Source of the DNA: Chloroflexota bacterium | GTDB taxonomy: Bacteria; Chloroflexota; Dehalococcoidia; Tepidiformales; Tepidiformaceae | DNA length: 64,000 bases | Assembly (NCBI GenBank): GCA_026702615.1 | Contig: JAPPBY010000036.1 | Span: forward strand, 44,638-108,637 | Reading direction: 5' to 3' | In this document: piece after piece, positions 8,518 through 16,393 of the stretch | Position numbering within the stretch: position 1 is the first letter of the stretch | Layout: the number at the start of each line of letters is the position of its first letter | Notes under the pieces: model-generated | Told to the model about the DNA's origin: nothing | Database searches by the model: none | Seen by the model: only the letters and a program-made list of their open reading frames with translations | Position numbers and translations under genes: made by a program

Positions 8518-9726
8518 CTAGAAACGCAGGGGGAGCTGGCCCCACGAACGGAAATGCTTGCTGAGGAAGCGCCACTGGCGCTCGTCGCCGTAGTGCGAGC
8601 CCGCATCGCGGCCGTAGAGACGGTCGGGCGGGCCGGCGAGCTGCTGGTAGCGGAGGGTGGCGACCTCCTGGCCGTCTTCGAGCATGAAGGGCACGTCGTG
8701 GGCGCGCACCTCAAGGACGGCGGGGAGCCCATTGGGGACGCCAGCGCCGAAGCCGGGGTCGAAGAACCCGGCGTAGTGGGTGCGGAGCTCGCCGCTGGTC
8801 GGGTCGAAGGGGACCATCTCGGCGGCGAGCTCGGCGGGGATGGCGATCTGCTCCCGGGAGCGGAGGAGATAGAACTCCTCGGGTTCGAGCACGAGCTGGT
8901 TGGCGGGCCAGATCGCTTCCCAGAACTCGCGTGGGTCGTGGTCCCTGTTTGCCAGGTCGAGGAGGGAGCTGTTGCGCCTCGCCTTGAAGCCGACGGGCAT
9001 GACCCCGCCGTCGCCGTCCCCGGCGTCGGGCTCATCGGGTGAGGGGCGAAGCTGGATCCGCACAGTCTCGGGGGCGGACGGGGGGAGGGCGGGGGGAGCG
9101 TCACCACCGGAGGGGTCCTCGACAATGAAGCGCAACTGGTTGAGGGCCATGCCGGCGTGCACCTTCACGAGGAACGAGCGGGAGAACACCTCGAGCCAGA
9201 GGGCGCCCTCGTAGCCGGGAGCGATGTCGTCGAAGCGGTGGGAGTAGTCGGTGACGACGCGGGTGAAGATGTCGACGCGGCCGGTGGAGCTCTTGGGGTT
9301 GGTGAAGGCGCGGACGTTGTCGGGCAGCCGGAGGCCCTCCATGAGCGGGATCAGGTAGGGGCGCTTCGGTTCGAGGATGCCGCCGTTGCGAATGTCGATG
9401 CCCTTGTCGATCTGGAGGTCCGTGAGGCGCTCGCGGACGGTGCAGTCGCCTGGGAGGAAGCTGGAGCCAATGCGGAAGGCAGTAGGGCCGAGGAGGAGGT
9501 CTAGGCTGGCGGGCTGGAAGCCGCTCTCGGGAATCTCGACGGCGGTGGTGGTGAGGATGCCGAGGCGCTCCGCTTCCCGCAGGGTCTGGCGGGGGACGAC
9601 GCCGGGGCGCAGGCTCCAGGTCTCGGGCCAGACGGGCTCCGCGGGAGGCGGCGGGCACCACGGGGCAGCAGCCTGCTCCCCCTCGGTAGGCTCGATCTGG
9701 TGGGACACGTCCACTCCCTCAGACAT
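8518..9726 (-). CDS. dcd: 2'-deoxycytidine 5'-triphosphate deaminase, long form
   Basis: Deaminates dCTP to dUTP, feeding dTMP synthesis; ThyX at 15.5 kb needs dUMP. The protein is 402 residues, the long (duplicated) DCD form rather than the 190-residue enterobacterial type. N-terminal blocks GVVPRQTLREAERLGIL and FQPASLDLLLGPTAFRIG, and the nucleotide-binding region PKSSTGRVDIFTRV with GYEGALWLEVFSRSF, are diagnostic. A long N-terminal extension (1-40) precedes the domain. The start is uncertain; TACACT lies 8 nt upstream of the ATG. Confidence 0.82.
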   Translation of the reverse strand: MSEGVDVSHQIEPTEGEQAAAPWCPPPPAEPVWPETWSLRPGVVPRQTLREAERLGILTTTAVEIPESGFQPASLDLLLGPTAFRIGSSFLPGDCTVRERLTDLQIDKGIDIRNGGILEPKRPYLIPLMEGLRLPDNVRAFTNPKSSTGRVDIFTRVVTDYSHRFDDIAPGYEGALWLEVFSRSFLVKVHAGMALNQLRFIVEDPSGGDAPPALPPSAPETVRIQLRPSPDEPDAGDGDGGVMPVGFKARRNSSLLDLANRDHDPREFWEAIWPANQLVLEPEEFYLLRSREQIAIPAELAAEMVPFDPTSGELRTHYAGFFDPGFGAGVPNGLPAVLEVRAHDVPFMLEDGQEVATLRYQQLAGPPDRLYGRDAGSHYGDERQWRFLSKHFRSWGQLPLRF

Positions 9727-9797
9727 GCCGGGCGAGTGTAAGACCGCGGCACTCCGTAACCGCGACGAAAGCTAAAGCTTCTGCGTCTTCCTGCAGG

Positions 9798-10136
9798 TCA
9801 GCCCTCCGCGGCGGCCCGGCGCTCCCGCGCCTCGATGGAGTAGGGCAACTCGTTCATGAACTCGAGCTCCTCCTCTTCGAGGCAATCGCCGAGGCCCTTC
9901 GACCATTCACTGAATTCCGGATCCTTGCCGGCGACCTCGAGCACGGACCGAACGGCGTTGGCGTCGGGCATCTCCCAGAGGTCGTAGCAGCGGTTCAGGC
10001 GGCCGATGCTGTTCTGGTAGGCGCCGTGCAGGCGCCAGCCGTTCTTTTCGAGGACGGGCACGAGGTGCGACATGATCTCCTGGAATTCCTGGGTCTTGCC
10101 GTACTTGCACTCCAGGCGAACGAGCATGAAAGGCAT
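9798..10136 (-). CDS. NIPSNAP-like small protein
   Basis: A 112-residue dimeric alpha-beta barrel-type protein resembling the NIPSNAP family: MLVRLECKYGKTQEFQEIMSH, then a central NSIGRLNRCYDLWEMPD that matches the x-G-x-x-N-x-x-x-x-x-W pattern of that family. Role unknown; in bacteria these often sit beside catabolic enzymes. It lies 40 bp downstream of the SelW-like gene on the same strand and may be co-transcribed with it. GAGG lies about 10 nt before the ATG. Confidence 0.7.
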   Translation of the reverse strand: MPFMLVRLECKYGKTQEFQEIMSHLVPVLEKNGWRLHGAYQNSIGRLNRCYDLWEMPDANAVRSVLEVAGKDPEFSEWSKGLGDCLEEEELEFMNELPYSIEARERRAAAEG

Positions 10137-10176
10137 TTGGGAAACCTCCGGTTTCGCGCTTTGCTGTTGGCCTTAA

Positions 10177-10428
10177 CTACGGGAGTCGGGCGGCGATTGC
10201 ATCCTCCAGCTCCTGGATCTCGGGGAAGCGGCCCTCTGCCTGCTTCGAGTAAACGAGGTCGCCATCGACCTGGACCTCGAAGGCGCCGGATTCGCCGGGG
10301 ATGAGGGTGAGGGAGGCGGTTTGCTCGGCGAACTTGGCGAGGAGTTCCTGGGCCGTCCACGCGGCCCGCGCGGTGTAGTCTCAGGGGACGCAGTATTCGA
10401 TCGAGATCGCCAGGTTGTGCTGAGCCAT
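10177..10428 (-). CDS. SelW/Rdx-family selenoprotein (Sec at in-frame TGA)
   Basis: Thioredoxin-like redox protein of the Rdx (SelW/SelT/SelH) family, 83 residues with one in-frame TGA. The protein reads MAQHNLAISIEYCVP, then U, then DYTARAAWTAQELL. The TGA (10381-10383) falls exactly at the second redox residue of the family's C-x-x-C/U motif (C13-V-P-U16). After it the frame continues without a stop through the family's C-terminal half (FEVQVDGDLVYSKQAEGRFPEIQEL) to TAG. A strong GGAGGTG precedes the ATG at 10428. Standard gene callers would split or drop it. Function expected: thiol/selenol redox; partner unknown. It faces a second selenoprotein gene across 129 bp. Confidence 0.85.
10357..10373 (-). 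promoter_or_regulatory. Candidate SECIS hairpin of the SelW-like gene
   Basis: Seven nt after the TGA the minus strand reads CCGCG-CGGGCCG-CGTGG, a 5-bp stem (one G-U) with a loop containing GGG. Bacterial SECIS elements are stem-loops just 3' of the UGA with a G-rich apical loop. The stem here is short and the UGA-to-loop distance is near the lower limit, so confidence is moderate. Confidence 0.4.
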
Positions 10429-10519
10429 GGGAAGCACCTCCATGTCGGGGCTGTTAGCTGTTGGCCCCCGGCTATCGGACCTACGGCCAGTGTAGCGTCC
10501 TGAGCGGTGGGAGCGGGGC

Positions 10520-10525
10520 TATAAT
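10520..10525 (+). promoter_or_regulatory. -10 box of the UGSC selenoprotein gene
   Basis: A perfect TATAAT lies 32 nt upstream of the ATG at 10558, followed by GGGGAGGG (10546-10553) as a ribosome binding site. No good -35 is visible at 16-18 bp spacing. Confidence 0.45.
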
Positions 10526-10557
10526 CAGGCCACTCGCGGACTCCCGGGGAGGGCCCC

Positions 10558-11076
10558 ATGACCACGATTCTCGACCCCACGGACGAGCGCGTTCCAGTAC
10601 GGCGCTCACTCACGCAGCGGCCGGAGGCAATCAGCGGAACGGTCGCGCTGCTGGATATCTCGAAGCCCCGGGGCGACGTCCTGCTCGACCAGCTGGAGAC
10701 GCGCCTGCGGGAGCGGCTCCCCGAGGTGGACGTGCTGCGCTACAGCAAGCCCACGTTTACGAAACCGGCCCCGGAAGCGCTGAAGCAGGAGCTGGCGAAG
10801 GAGGCCGACTTCGTCGTCGAAGGGTTGGCCGACTGAGGGTCGTGCACGACGTGCAGTGTGCACGACACGACCTGGCTGGAAATCAACGGAATCCCCTCGG
10901 TGTTCATCGCCTCGGACGAGTTCGAGGAGGCGGCGGAGGCGCAGGCTGAGTCGCTGGGGCTGCCGGAAGTACGGCGGCTCTTCGTGCCCCATCCGATCCA
11001 GGACGCGAACGACGACGAGATGCGCGAGAAGGCGGACGCGATCGTCGAGGACGTGATCGCGGCGCTGATCGACTAG
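10558..11076 (+). CDS. UGSC-family selenoprotein (Sec at in-frame TGA)
   Basis: A 172-residue protein when TGA codon 93 (10834-10836) is read as selenocysteine. The two halves, 10558-10833 and 10837-11076, are in the same frame. The junction reads VVEGLAD-U-GSCTTCSVHD-TTWLEINGIP, which is the hallmark (U/C)-G-S-C-x-x-C-S block of the UGSC (seleno)protein family, followed by its conserved GIPSVFIASDEF. The N-terminal half (TVALLDISKPRGD) also fits. A strong GGGGAGGG ribosome binding site and TATAAT precede it. Function is not established; the Sec plus three nearby Cys suggest redox or metal chemistry. It is head-to-head with the SelW-like gene. No selA, selB, selC or selD is in this window. 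Confidence 0.87.
10839..10866 (+). promoter_or_regulatory. SECIS-like hairpin just after the UGSC TGA
   Basis: GTCGTGCAC (10839-10847) and GTGCACGAC (10858-10866) are perfect inverted repeats (9-bp stem) with a 10-nt loop (GACGTGCAGT), beginning 2 nt after the TGA at 10834-10836. Position and shape fit a bacterial SECIS. The sequence also encodes the conserved GSCTTCSVHD, so part of the pairing could be coding constraint. Confidence 0.6.
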
Positions 11077-11119
11077 ATCGGGGAAACGCGCCCCGTTCCT
11101 CGCAGAGGGCGGGGCGCGA

Positions 11120-11125
11120 TACACT
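11120..11125 (+). promoter_or_regulatory. Leaderless -10 box for secA
   Basis: TACACT followed by 6 nt (GGCTCC) and the ATG at 11132, without a Shine-Dalgarno sequence. Fits the TANNNT-N6-ATG pattern seen across this window. Confidence 0.5.
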
Positions 11126-11131
11126 GGCTCC

Positions 11132-13768
11132 ATGTCAAAGCTCGGCTTCATTAACCGTGTGGTAGGCGGCTCGAACGAGCGCGAGGTCAAGCGCCTCGGT
11201 TCCCGGATCGGCGCGATCGAGGATCTGGGCGAGGAGTTCTCGCGCCTCTCCGACGAAGAGCTGGGCGGACTGACGAAAGAGTTCCGGGAGCGTCTGGCGC
11301 AAGGCGAGACGCTCGACGACATCGCCCCCGAGGCGTTCGCGACGGTCCGGGAGATGGCCTGGCGCAAGGTGGAAGAGCGCCCCTATTCGGTGCAGCTGAT
11401 GGGCATGATGGTGCTGCACCAGGGAAAGATCGCGGAGATGAAGACGGGCGAGGGGAAGACCCTCACCGCGATCGGGGCGCTCTACCTGAACGCGTTGGCG
11501 GGCAAGGGCGCCCACCTGGTGACCGTGAACGACTACCTGGCCCGTCGCGACGCTGCCTGGTACGGACCCGTGTTCCACGCCCTCGGCATGACCCTGGGCG
11601 TCATCCAGAACGACCACATCCAGTACCTGTACGAGCCCGGCTACCGGCCGGGGGAGGACGGGGAAGGCGGTCTCGAGGACCTGCGCCCCTGTGAGCGTCG
11701 CGATGTGTACCGGACGGACGTGACGTACGGGACGAACAACGAGTTCGGGTTCGACTACCTGCGCGACAACATGGTGCGCGAGTCAGAGCTGAAGACGCAG
11801 CGGCCGCTCTTCTACGCGATCGTCGACGAGGTGGACAACATCCTCATCGACGAGGCGCGGACGCCGCTCATCATCAGCGGGCAGGCGGAGGAGGCGAGCG
11901 GGACGTACCAACAGTTCGCGCGGGCGGTGCGGGGCCTGCACGTCGAGCTCGACTACCAGATCGACCAGAAGGCGAAGCACGTGGCCCTGACGGAGACGGG
12001 CATCGCCAAGATCGAGCGGGCGCTCAGGGTCGACAACGTCTTCGGGGGGGATCCGCGGGTCGCGCGGCACCTGGAGGCGGCGCTCGACGCGGAGTACCTG
12101 AAGCGTCCCGACCGCGAATACGTGGTGCGCAACCGCGAGATCGTCATCGTCGACGAGTTCACGGGGCGGATGATGCCGGGGCGGCGGTGGAGCCACGGCA
12201 TCCACCAGGCGGTGGAGGCGAAGGAAAACGTTCCCATCCAGCGGGAGTCGCTGACGTACGCGACGATCACGTTCCAGAACTACTTCCGCCTGTACGAGAA
12301 GCTGGCGGGGATGACGGGAACGGCGGAAACGGAGGCGGAGGAGTTCGCGAAGATCTACGACCTGGACGTGGTGGTCATTCCCACGAACAAGCCGATGATG
12401 CGCGACGACCAGGAAGACGTGGTCTACATCAACGAGAAGGCGAAGTTCGCGGCGGTGGTGGAGGAGATCGTCGGGATGCACGGGCATGGGCGGCCGGTGC
12501 TGGTGGGCACGACGTCGATCGAGAAGTCGGAGTACCTGGCGACGCTGCTGAAGCGGCGCGGCATCGACCACGAGGTGCTGAACGCGAAGCAGCACGAGCG
12601 CGAGGCGCACATCGTGGAGAACGCGGGCGAGCCGGGGGCGGTGGTGATCGCGACGAACATGGCGGGGCGCGGCACGGACATCAAGCTGCGGGAGGGGGTC
12701 GCGCAGGCGGGCGGGCTGCACGTCATCGGGACGGAGCGGCACGAATCGCGCCGCATCGACAACCAGCTGCGGGGGCGGTCGGGCCGGCAGGGCGATCCGG
12801 GCTCGAGCCGCTTCTTCGTCTCGTTCGGGGACGACATCATGCAGCGCTTCGCCCCGGACTGGGTGCCGGGAATGCTGGAGAAGATGGGGATGACCGAGGA
12901 CCTGCCCCTCGAATCGCGCATGGTGACGCGCGCGATCGAGCAGGCGCAGCAGAAGGTGGAGGGCTACAACTTCGACATCCGCAAGCGGCTGGTGGAGTTC
13001 GACGACGTCATCAACGAGCAGCGAGCGGTGCTGTACACGGAGCGGGACAAGGTGCTGGAGGGGGCGGACGTCCGGGAGAACGTGTTCTCGTTCGTGACGG
13101 AGGAGGTGGACGGCATCGTCGAGCGGAACAGCGACGAAGGGTTCGACGCGAGCCTGGTGCACACGGAGCTGGGCGAGATTATGCCGCCGGACATCCTGCC
13201 GAGTCTCGAGGAGATCGAGGATGCTCGGGAACGCGTCGCGGATACGGCACTCGACCGCATCGAGGATCGCTACGAAGAGATCGAGGAGGCGGTGGGCGAG
13301 GAGATCGCGCGCAGGATGGAGCAGTGGCTGCTGCTGGAGTCGATCGACTACCACTGGCGCCAGCACCTGACGGCGGTGGAGGAGGTGCGGCAGAGCGTGG
13401 GCCTGCAAGCGTATGCGCAGGTCGACCCACTGGTGGCCTTCAAGCGCGAGGGCTACGACATGTTCCAGCAGCTGCAGGGGAACATCCGGCGGCAGGTGGC
13501 GCAGGCGGTCTTCAAGATGCGGGCGAAGGACCTTCCGCCGCCTCCGCCTCCGAACGGGGCGACCGCCCGGCGTCCGGACGCACCGCAGGCGCCCGTGCAG
13601 GCACGGGGCAACGGCGCCGCACCCGGCGGCAACGGGCAGGCGCGCGGCAGGGCAGCCGCGGCCACCGCGACCGCGCCAAGGCCAGGTGGCAAGAAGATCG
13701 GGCGGAACGACCCGTGCTACTGCGGCAGCGGGATCAAGTACAAGAAGTGCTGCGGCAAGCTCGCCTGA
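11132..13768 (+). CDS. secA: Preprotein translocase ATPase SecA
   Basis: Motor of the Sec pathway, driving unfolded precursors through SecYEG. 878 residues, full length. Walker A is MKTGEGKT (103-110), the DEAD-like motif is DEVDNILIDEARTPLIISG, helicase motif VI is in GRGTDIKL and the QLRGRSGRQGDPG block, and the C-terminal zinc motif C-Y-C-x8-C-C (CYCGSGIKYKKCC) is intact. A Pro/Ala/Gly-rich linker (about 790-850) joins the scaffold domain to the zinc motif. The many lipoproteins in this window would be its clients, apart from the binding protein with an RR signal. Confidence 0.97.
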   Translation: MSKLGFINRVVGGSNEREVKRLGSRIGAIEDLGEEFSRLSDEELGGLTKEFRERLAQGETLDDIAPEAFATVREMAWRKVEERPYSVQLMGMMVLHQGKIAEMKTGEGKTLTAIGALYLNALAGKGAHLVTVNDYLARRDAAWYGPVFHALGMTLGVIQNDHIQYLYEPGYRPGEDGEGGLEDLRPCERRDVYRTDVTYGTNNEFGFDYLRDNMVRESELKTQRPLFYAIVDEVDNILIDEARTPLIISGQAEEASGTYQQFARAVRGLHVELDYQIDQKAKHVALTETGIAKIERALRVDNVFGGDPRVARHLEAALDAEYLKRPDREYVVRNREIVIVDEFTGRMMPGRRWSHGIHQAVEAKENVPIQRESLTYATITFQNYFRLYEKLAGMTGTAETEAEEFAKIYDLDVVVIPTNKPMMRDDQEDVVYINEKAKFAAVVEEIVGMHGHGRPVLVGTTSIEKSEYLATLLKRRGIDHEVLNAKQHEREAHIVENAGEPGAVVIATNMAGRGTDIKLREGVAQAGGLHVIGTERHESRRIDNQLRGRSGRQGDPGSSRFFVSFGDDIMQRFAPDWVPGMLEKMGMTEDLPLESRMVTRAIEQAQQKVEGYNFDIRKRLVEFDDVINEQRAVLYTERDKVLEGADVRENVFSFVTEEVDGIVERNSDEGFDASLVHTELGEIMPPDILPSLEEIEDARERVADTALDRIEDRYEEIEEAVGEEIARRMEQWLLLESIDYHWRQHLTAVEEVRQSVGLQAYAQVDPLVAFKREGYDMFQQLQGNIRRQVAQAVFKMRAKDLPPPPPPNGATARRPDAPQAPVQARGNGAAPGGNGQARGRAAAATATAPRPGGKKIGRNDPCYCGSGIKYKKCCGKLA

Positions 13769-13784
13769 CCGGTCCAGCGCGCTT

Positions 13785-14165
13785 GTGAGCGTTCTCGCGA
13801 CGCTGGGGCTCGGCGCGGACGGGGTGCGGGCGATGCTTATCGACCCCCCGGACGAGGTACTCGGCGAGGCCGGCAGGCTCGATCCACGCCCAACCGTGGC
13901 GAGTTCCCTGCAGGTGGCGGAGCCGGCGCTCCAGATCGCGTGGTGGCCGCAGCGGGAGGAGTTGACGGCGGAAGGCATCAGCAAGCTCGCCTGGATGCTG
14001 TCCGTCGTCGAGGGGGCCGAGGGTTGGCTGGTGAGCGACGGCGACGACGAGAGCCCGACACGGGAGGAGGTGCTGGCGGCGGTGGCGGAGTCGGCGCTGC
14101 GGGTGGAGGAGGAGACCGCGCTCGACGACGGGTTCGGGGTCCGGCTGGCGGTGGGCGAGGGATAG
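13785..14165 (+). CDS. Hypothetical protein upstream of cofC
   Basis: A 126-residue acidic protein from GTG 13785, 16 bp after the secA stop. Segments include VRAMLIDPPDEVLGEAG near the start and ISKLAWMLSVVEGAEGWLVSDGDDESPTREEVL in the middle. No signal peptide or membrane helix. I do not recognise the family. The coding frame is supported by high GC at third positions, the lack of an overlapping better frame, and tight packing between secA and cofC. Confidence 0.5.
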   Translation: MSVLATLGLGADGVRAMLIDPPDEVLGEAGRLDPRPTVASSLQVAEPALQIAWWPQREELTAEGISKLAWMLSVVEGAEGWLVSDGDDESPTREEVLAAVAESALRVEEETALDDGFGVRLAVGEG

Positions 14166-14179
14166 CGCGCCGCGCACGG

Positions 14180-14185
14180 TACGAT
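14180..14185 (+). promoter_or_regulatory. Leaderless -10 box for cofC
   Basis: TACGAT followed by 7 nt (CGCGGGG) and the ATG at 14193. Confidence 0.45.
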
Positions 14186-14192
14186 CGCGGGG

Positions 14193-14846
14193 ATGCCGCC
14201 GACCGTCCTGATCCCGGTGAACCGTCTTGACCGCGCGAAGGGGCGGCTGGCGGCGCTGCTCGAACCGGAGGAGCGTGCGGAGCTGGTGCGACGGTCGCTG
14301 TCCGCGGTGCTGGCGGCGGTGGAGGGGGCGGGCATGGTGGCGGTGGTGCTGACCTCGGACGAGGGAGTCCGGACAGTCTTGCTCGCTGACGTGCGGGTCC
14401 TCTCCGAGGACCCGCACCTACAGGGGCTAAGTGCACAGCTTGAATGGGCGGGCGGGCTGCTGGGCGTCGATGAGCTCCTCATCCTCCACGCCGACCTGCC
14501 GCTCGTGACGGCGGAGGCGCTGAGGGATCTGGTCGCGCAGGCGCCGGAGGCGCCGTCGGCAACGCTGGTGCGTCCAGCAGACGGGGGCACGAACGCGATG
14601 CTGTTGCGTCCGCCGGGGCGCTTCCCGCTCGCGTACGGGCGGGGAAGCGGCGACCTGCACGAGGCGGCGGCGCGGGAGGCGGGGCTGGCGGTCCGGCGCG
14701 CGGACGCGCCCGCGCTCGTGCTCGACCTCGACACACCGTCGGACGTGCGCGCGCTGCTGTCGACGGCGGAGGGGCGGGCGTCGGAGGCGGGGGGCTACCT
14801 GGTCGAGATCGGTATCGAGGGGCGGGAGGCGTACGGGGAGGGGTAG
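14193..14846 (+). CDS. cofC: 2-phospho-L-lactate guanylyltransferase (F420 biosynthesis)
   Basis: Nucleotidyltransferase that activates 2-phospholactate or phosphoenolpyruvate with GTP, an early step of coenzyme F420 synthesis. 217 residues, normal for CofC/FbiD. The N-terminal nucleotide loop reads VLIPVNRLDRAKGRLAALL, the metal site is ILHADLPLVTAEAL, and PADGGTNAMLLRPPGRFPLAYGRGS is the family signature. It supports the F420-type oxidoreductase at the window start. The other cof/fbi genes are not in this window. Confidence 0.9.
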   Translation: MPPTVLIPVNRLDRAKGRLAALLEPEERAELVRRSLSAVLAAVEGAGMVAVVLTSDEGVRTVLLADVRVLSEDPHLQGLSAQLEWAGGLLGVDELLILHADLPLVTAEALRDLVAQAPEAPSATLVRPADGGTNAMLLRPPGRFPLAYGRGSGDLHEAAAREAGLAVRRADAPALVLDLDTPSDVRALLSTAEGRASEAGGYLVEIGIEGREAYGEG

Positions 14847-14849
14847 AGG

Positions 14850-15404
14850 TCAGGCCGGCTCCGCGACTCGCCGGAAGGTCGCGCCGTCTTCTGCGAAGAG
14901 CCAGGCGTCGGGGAAGGCCAGGCCTTCCCAGAACTCCACCGCGTCGAGGCCGTCGACCGCATCTGCCGCCCAGACGCTGACCGCAAGGCCGTGGCCGACG
15001 GCGATGGTCGTGCCCTCCGGGCGCCAGTGCTCGGCGAGCGCCGCCGATACGCGGTCCAGCACCTCGTGGCGCGGCTCCCAACCGGGAGCGACGCCGGACC
15101 GCAGGTACTCGCGGGCGGCGGCGCGGTAGTCGCCGTCGGTCCAGGGCCGCTCAACCTCGCGGAGGTCGGCGTAGACCACCGGTGGGCCGACGGCGAGGGC
15201 CTCGCACACCGCATCCGCAGTCTCGACCGCCTTGCGCTCGTCGCTGGTGACGAGCGAAACCGGTGGGCGCAGCCCCGTGAGCGTTCGAGCCAGCCGTGAA
15301 GCTTCGTCCCGGCCCTCGGGCGCCAGAGGCCACTCGCGGGCGGGAGTGGAGGGGTCCGAGGCCGGCAGGGCGTGGCGGACCCAGAGAAGGTGGCGACGGC
15401 TCAT
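14850..15404 (-). CDS. Histidine phosphatase family protein
   Basis: Phosphoglycerate-mutase-like phosphatase, 184 residues. The catalytic histidine lies in LLWVRHALPASD (the usual RHG is RHA here), followed by PLAPEGRDEASRLARTL; the second histidine is in TTIAVGHGLAVSVWA. The substrate cannot be predicted. Convergent with cofC (3 bp between the stops). TACGAT lies 8 nt before the ATG. Confidence 0.8.
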   Translation of the reverse strand: MSRRHLLWVRHALPASDPSTPAREWPLAPEGRDEASRLARTLTGLRPPVSLVTSDERKAVETADAVCEALAVGPPVVYADLREVERPWTDGDYRAAAREYLRSGVAPGWEPRHEVLDRVSAALAEHWRPEGTTIAVGHGLAVSVWAADAVDGLDAVEFWEGLAFPDAWLFAEDGATFRRVAEPA

Positions 15405-15527
15405 GTCCGTCGATCGTATTGACGGCTAGCCATAAGGCGCGATCCCGCGCGAATCTTCGAAATCGCACAGGCGTGTGAGCATTTCTCCGTGCGAGAATGC
15501 CTAGGCAGTTTCGCCGGAGACTCGGTC

Positions 15528-16358
15528 ATGGCTATCCAGGTCACTCTACTTTCGCATTCCGAAGACCCGATGCGGTCCCTCTACATGGCGTACCGGACGT
15601 GCTACAGCCAGCTCACCCCCCAGCAGGTGGCGGCGCGGATCGAGGACGAACGCATCCCGCGGGAGAAGATGCACAACTTCATCGTGGAGCGGCTGAAGAC
15701 GGGCCACGCGAGCCCCCTCGAGCAGGTCTGGTTCGAGTTCGCCATCTCGGGCGTGTCGCGGGCGTTCAGCCACCAGTTCGTGCGGCACCGGGTTGGGATC
15801 TCGTTCGAGCAACAGAGCCAGCGCTACGTGACCTACAAGAAGGGCGAGTTCCCCTACAGCGTCCCGAAGAGCGTCGAGAAGGCGGGGATGTCGGAGAAGA
15901 TGGAGGACCTGTTCGGGAAGGCGGGCGCCCTCTATGAAGAGATGGTGGAGGCGGGGGTGCCGGCCGAAGACGCGCGCTTCCTGTTGCCGAACGCGACGAG
16001 CACGAACTTCAAGATCACGGTGAACTTCCAGAGCCTGCTGCACATCTGCGACCTGCGGCTGTGTACGCGAGCGCAGTGGGAGTTCCGGCGGGTGGCGGCC
16101 CTGCTGCGGTCGGAAGTGGCGAAGGCGGTGCCGGAGCTGGGCAGCTACCTCCAGCCGAAGTGCGGAGAGCTTCGCACGGGCTACTGCGACGAGTCGGTGG
16201 AGGACTGGGAGGCGTGCCCCATCGGGCGGGTGCGTCCCCACAAGGACGCGCTCTTCCGGCTGTACGACCAGTACCGCAAGGGCGAGCTCCAGCCGCTGCG
16301 CGAGGAGGATTGGGACGCGATCGAGGGGATCGGCGCGGAGGTAGCGGGCGGCGGCTGA
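15528..16358 (+). CDS. thyX: FAD-dependent thymidylate synthase
   Basis: Makes dTMP from dUMP using FAD, NADPH and methylene-tetrahydrofolate. 276 residues from ATG 15528, preferred over 15489 because MAIQVTLLSH matches the ThyX N-terminus and CGGAGA precedes it. The ThyX motif appears as RHRVGISFEQQSQRY (86-100), one residue longer between RHR and SQR than the textbook form but found in the QQSQRY subtype. Dcd at 8.5 kb supplies the upstream dUTP. Confidence 0.92.
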   Translation: MAIQVTLLSHSEDPMRSLYMAYRTCYSQLTPQQVAARIEDERIPREKMHNFIVERLKTGHASPLEQVWFEFAISGVSRAFSHQFVRHRVGISFEQQSQRYVTYKKGEFPYSVPKSVEKAGMSEKMEDLFGKAGALYEEMVEAGVPAEDARFLLPNATSTNFKITVNFQSLLHICDLRLCTRAQWEFRRVAALLRSEVAKAVPELGSYLQPKCGELRTGYCDESVEDWEACPIGRVRPHKDALFRLYDQYRKGELQPLREEDWDAIEGIGAEVAGGG

Positions 16359-16381
16359 TCGCGGGCGGCTCGCGACCTCGC

Positions 16382-16387
16382 TACGCT
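16382..16387 (+). promoter_or_regulatory. Leaderless -10 box for lipB
   Basis: TACGCT followed by 6 nt (AGGAGC) and the ATG at 16394. The AGGAG is too close to the ATG (1 nt) to serve as a normal ribosome binding site. Confidence 0.4.
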
Positions 16388-16393
16388 AGGAGC

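Noticed and set aside
10834..10836. TGA as a real stop giving two separate small genes at 10558 and 10858
   Set aside because: The frame is continuous on both sides and spells the conserved UGSC block exactly at the TGA; the second half would lack a sensible start.
11783..14734. 983-residue minus-strand open frame opposite secA
   Set aside because: Arg/Leu/His-rich antisense frame caused by high GC; secA on the plus strand is certain.
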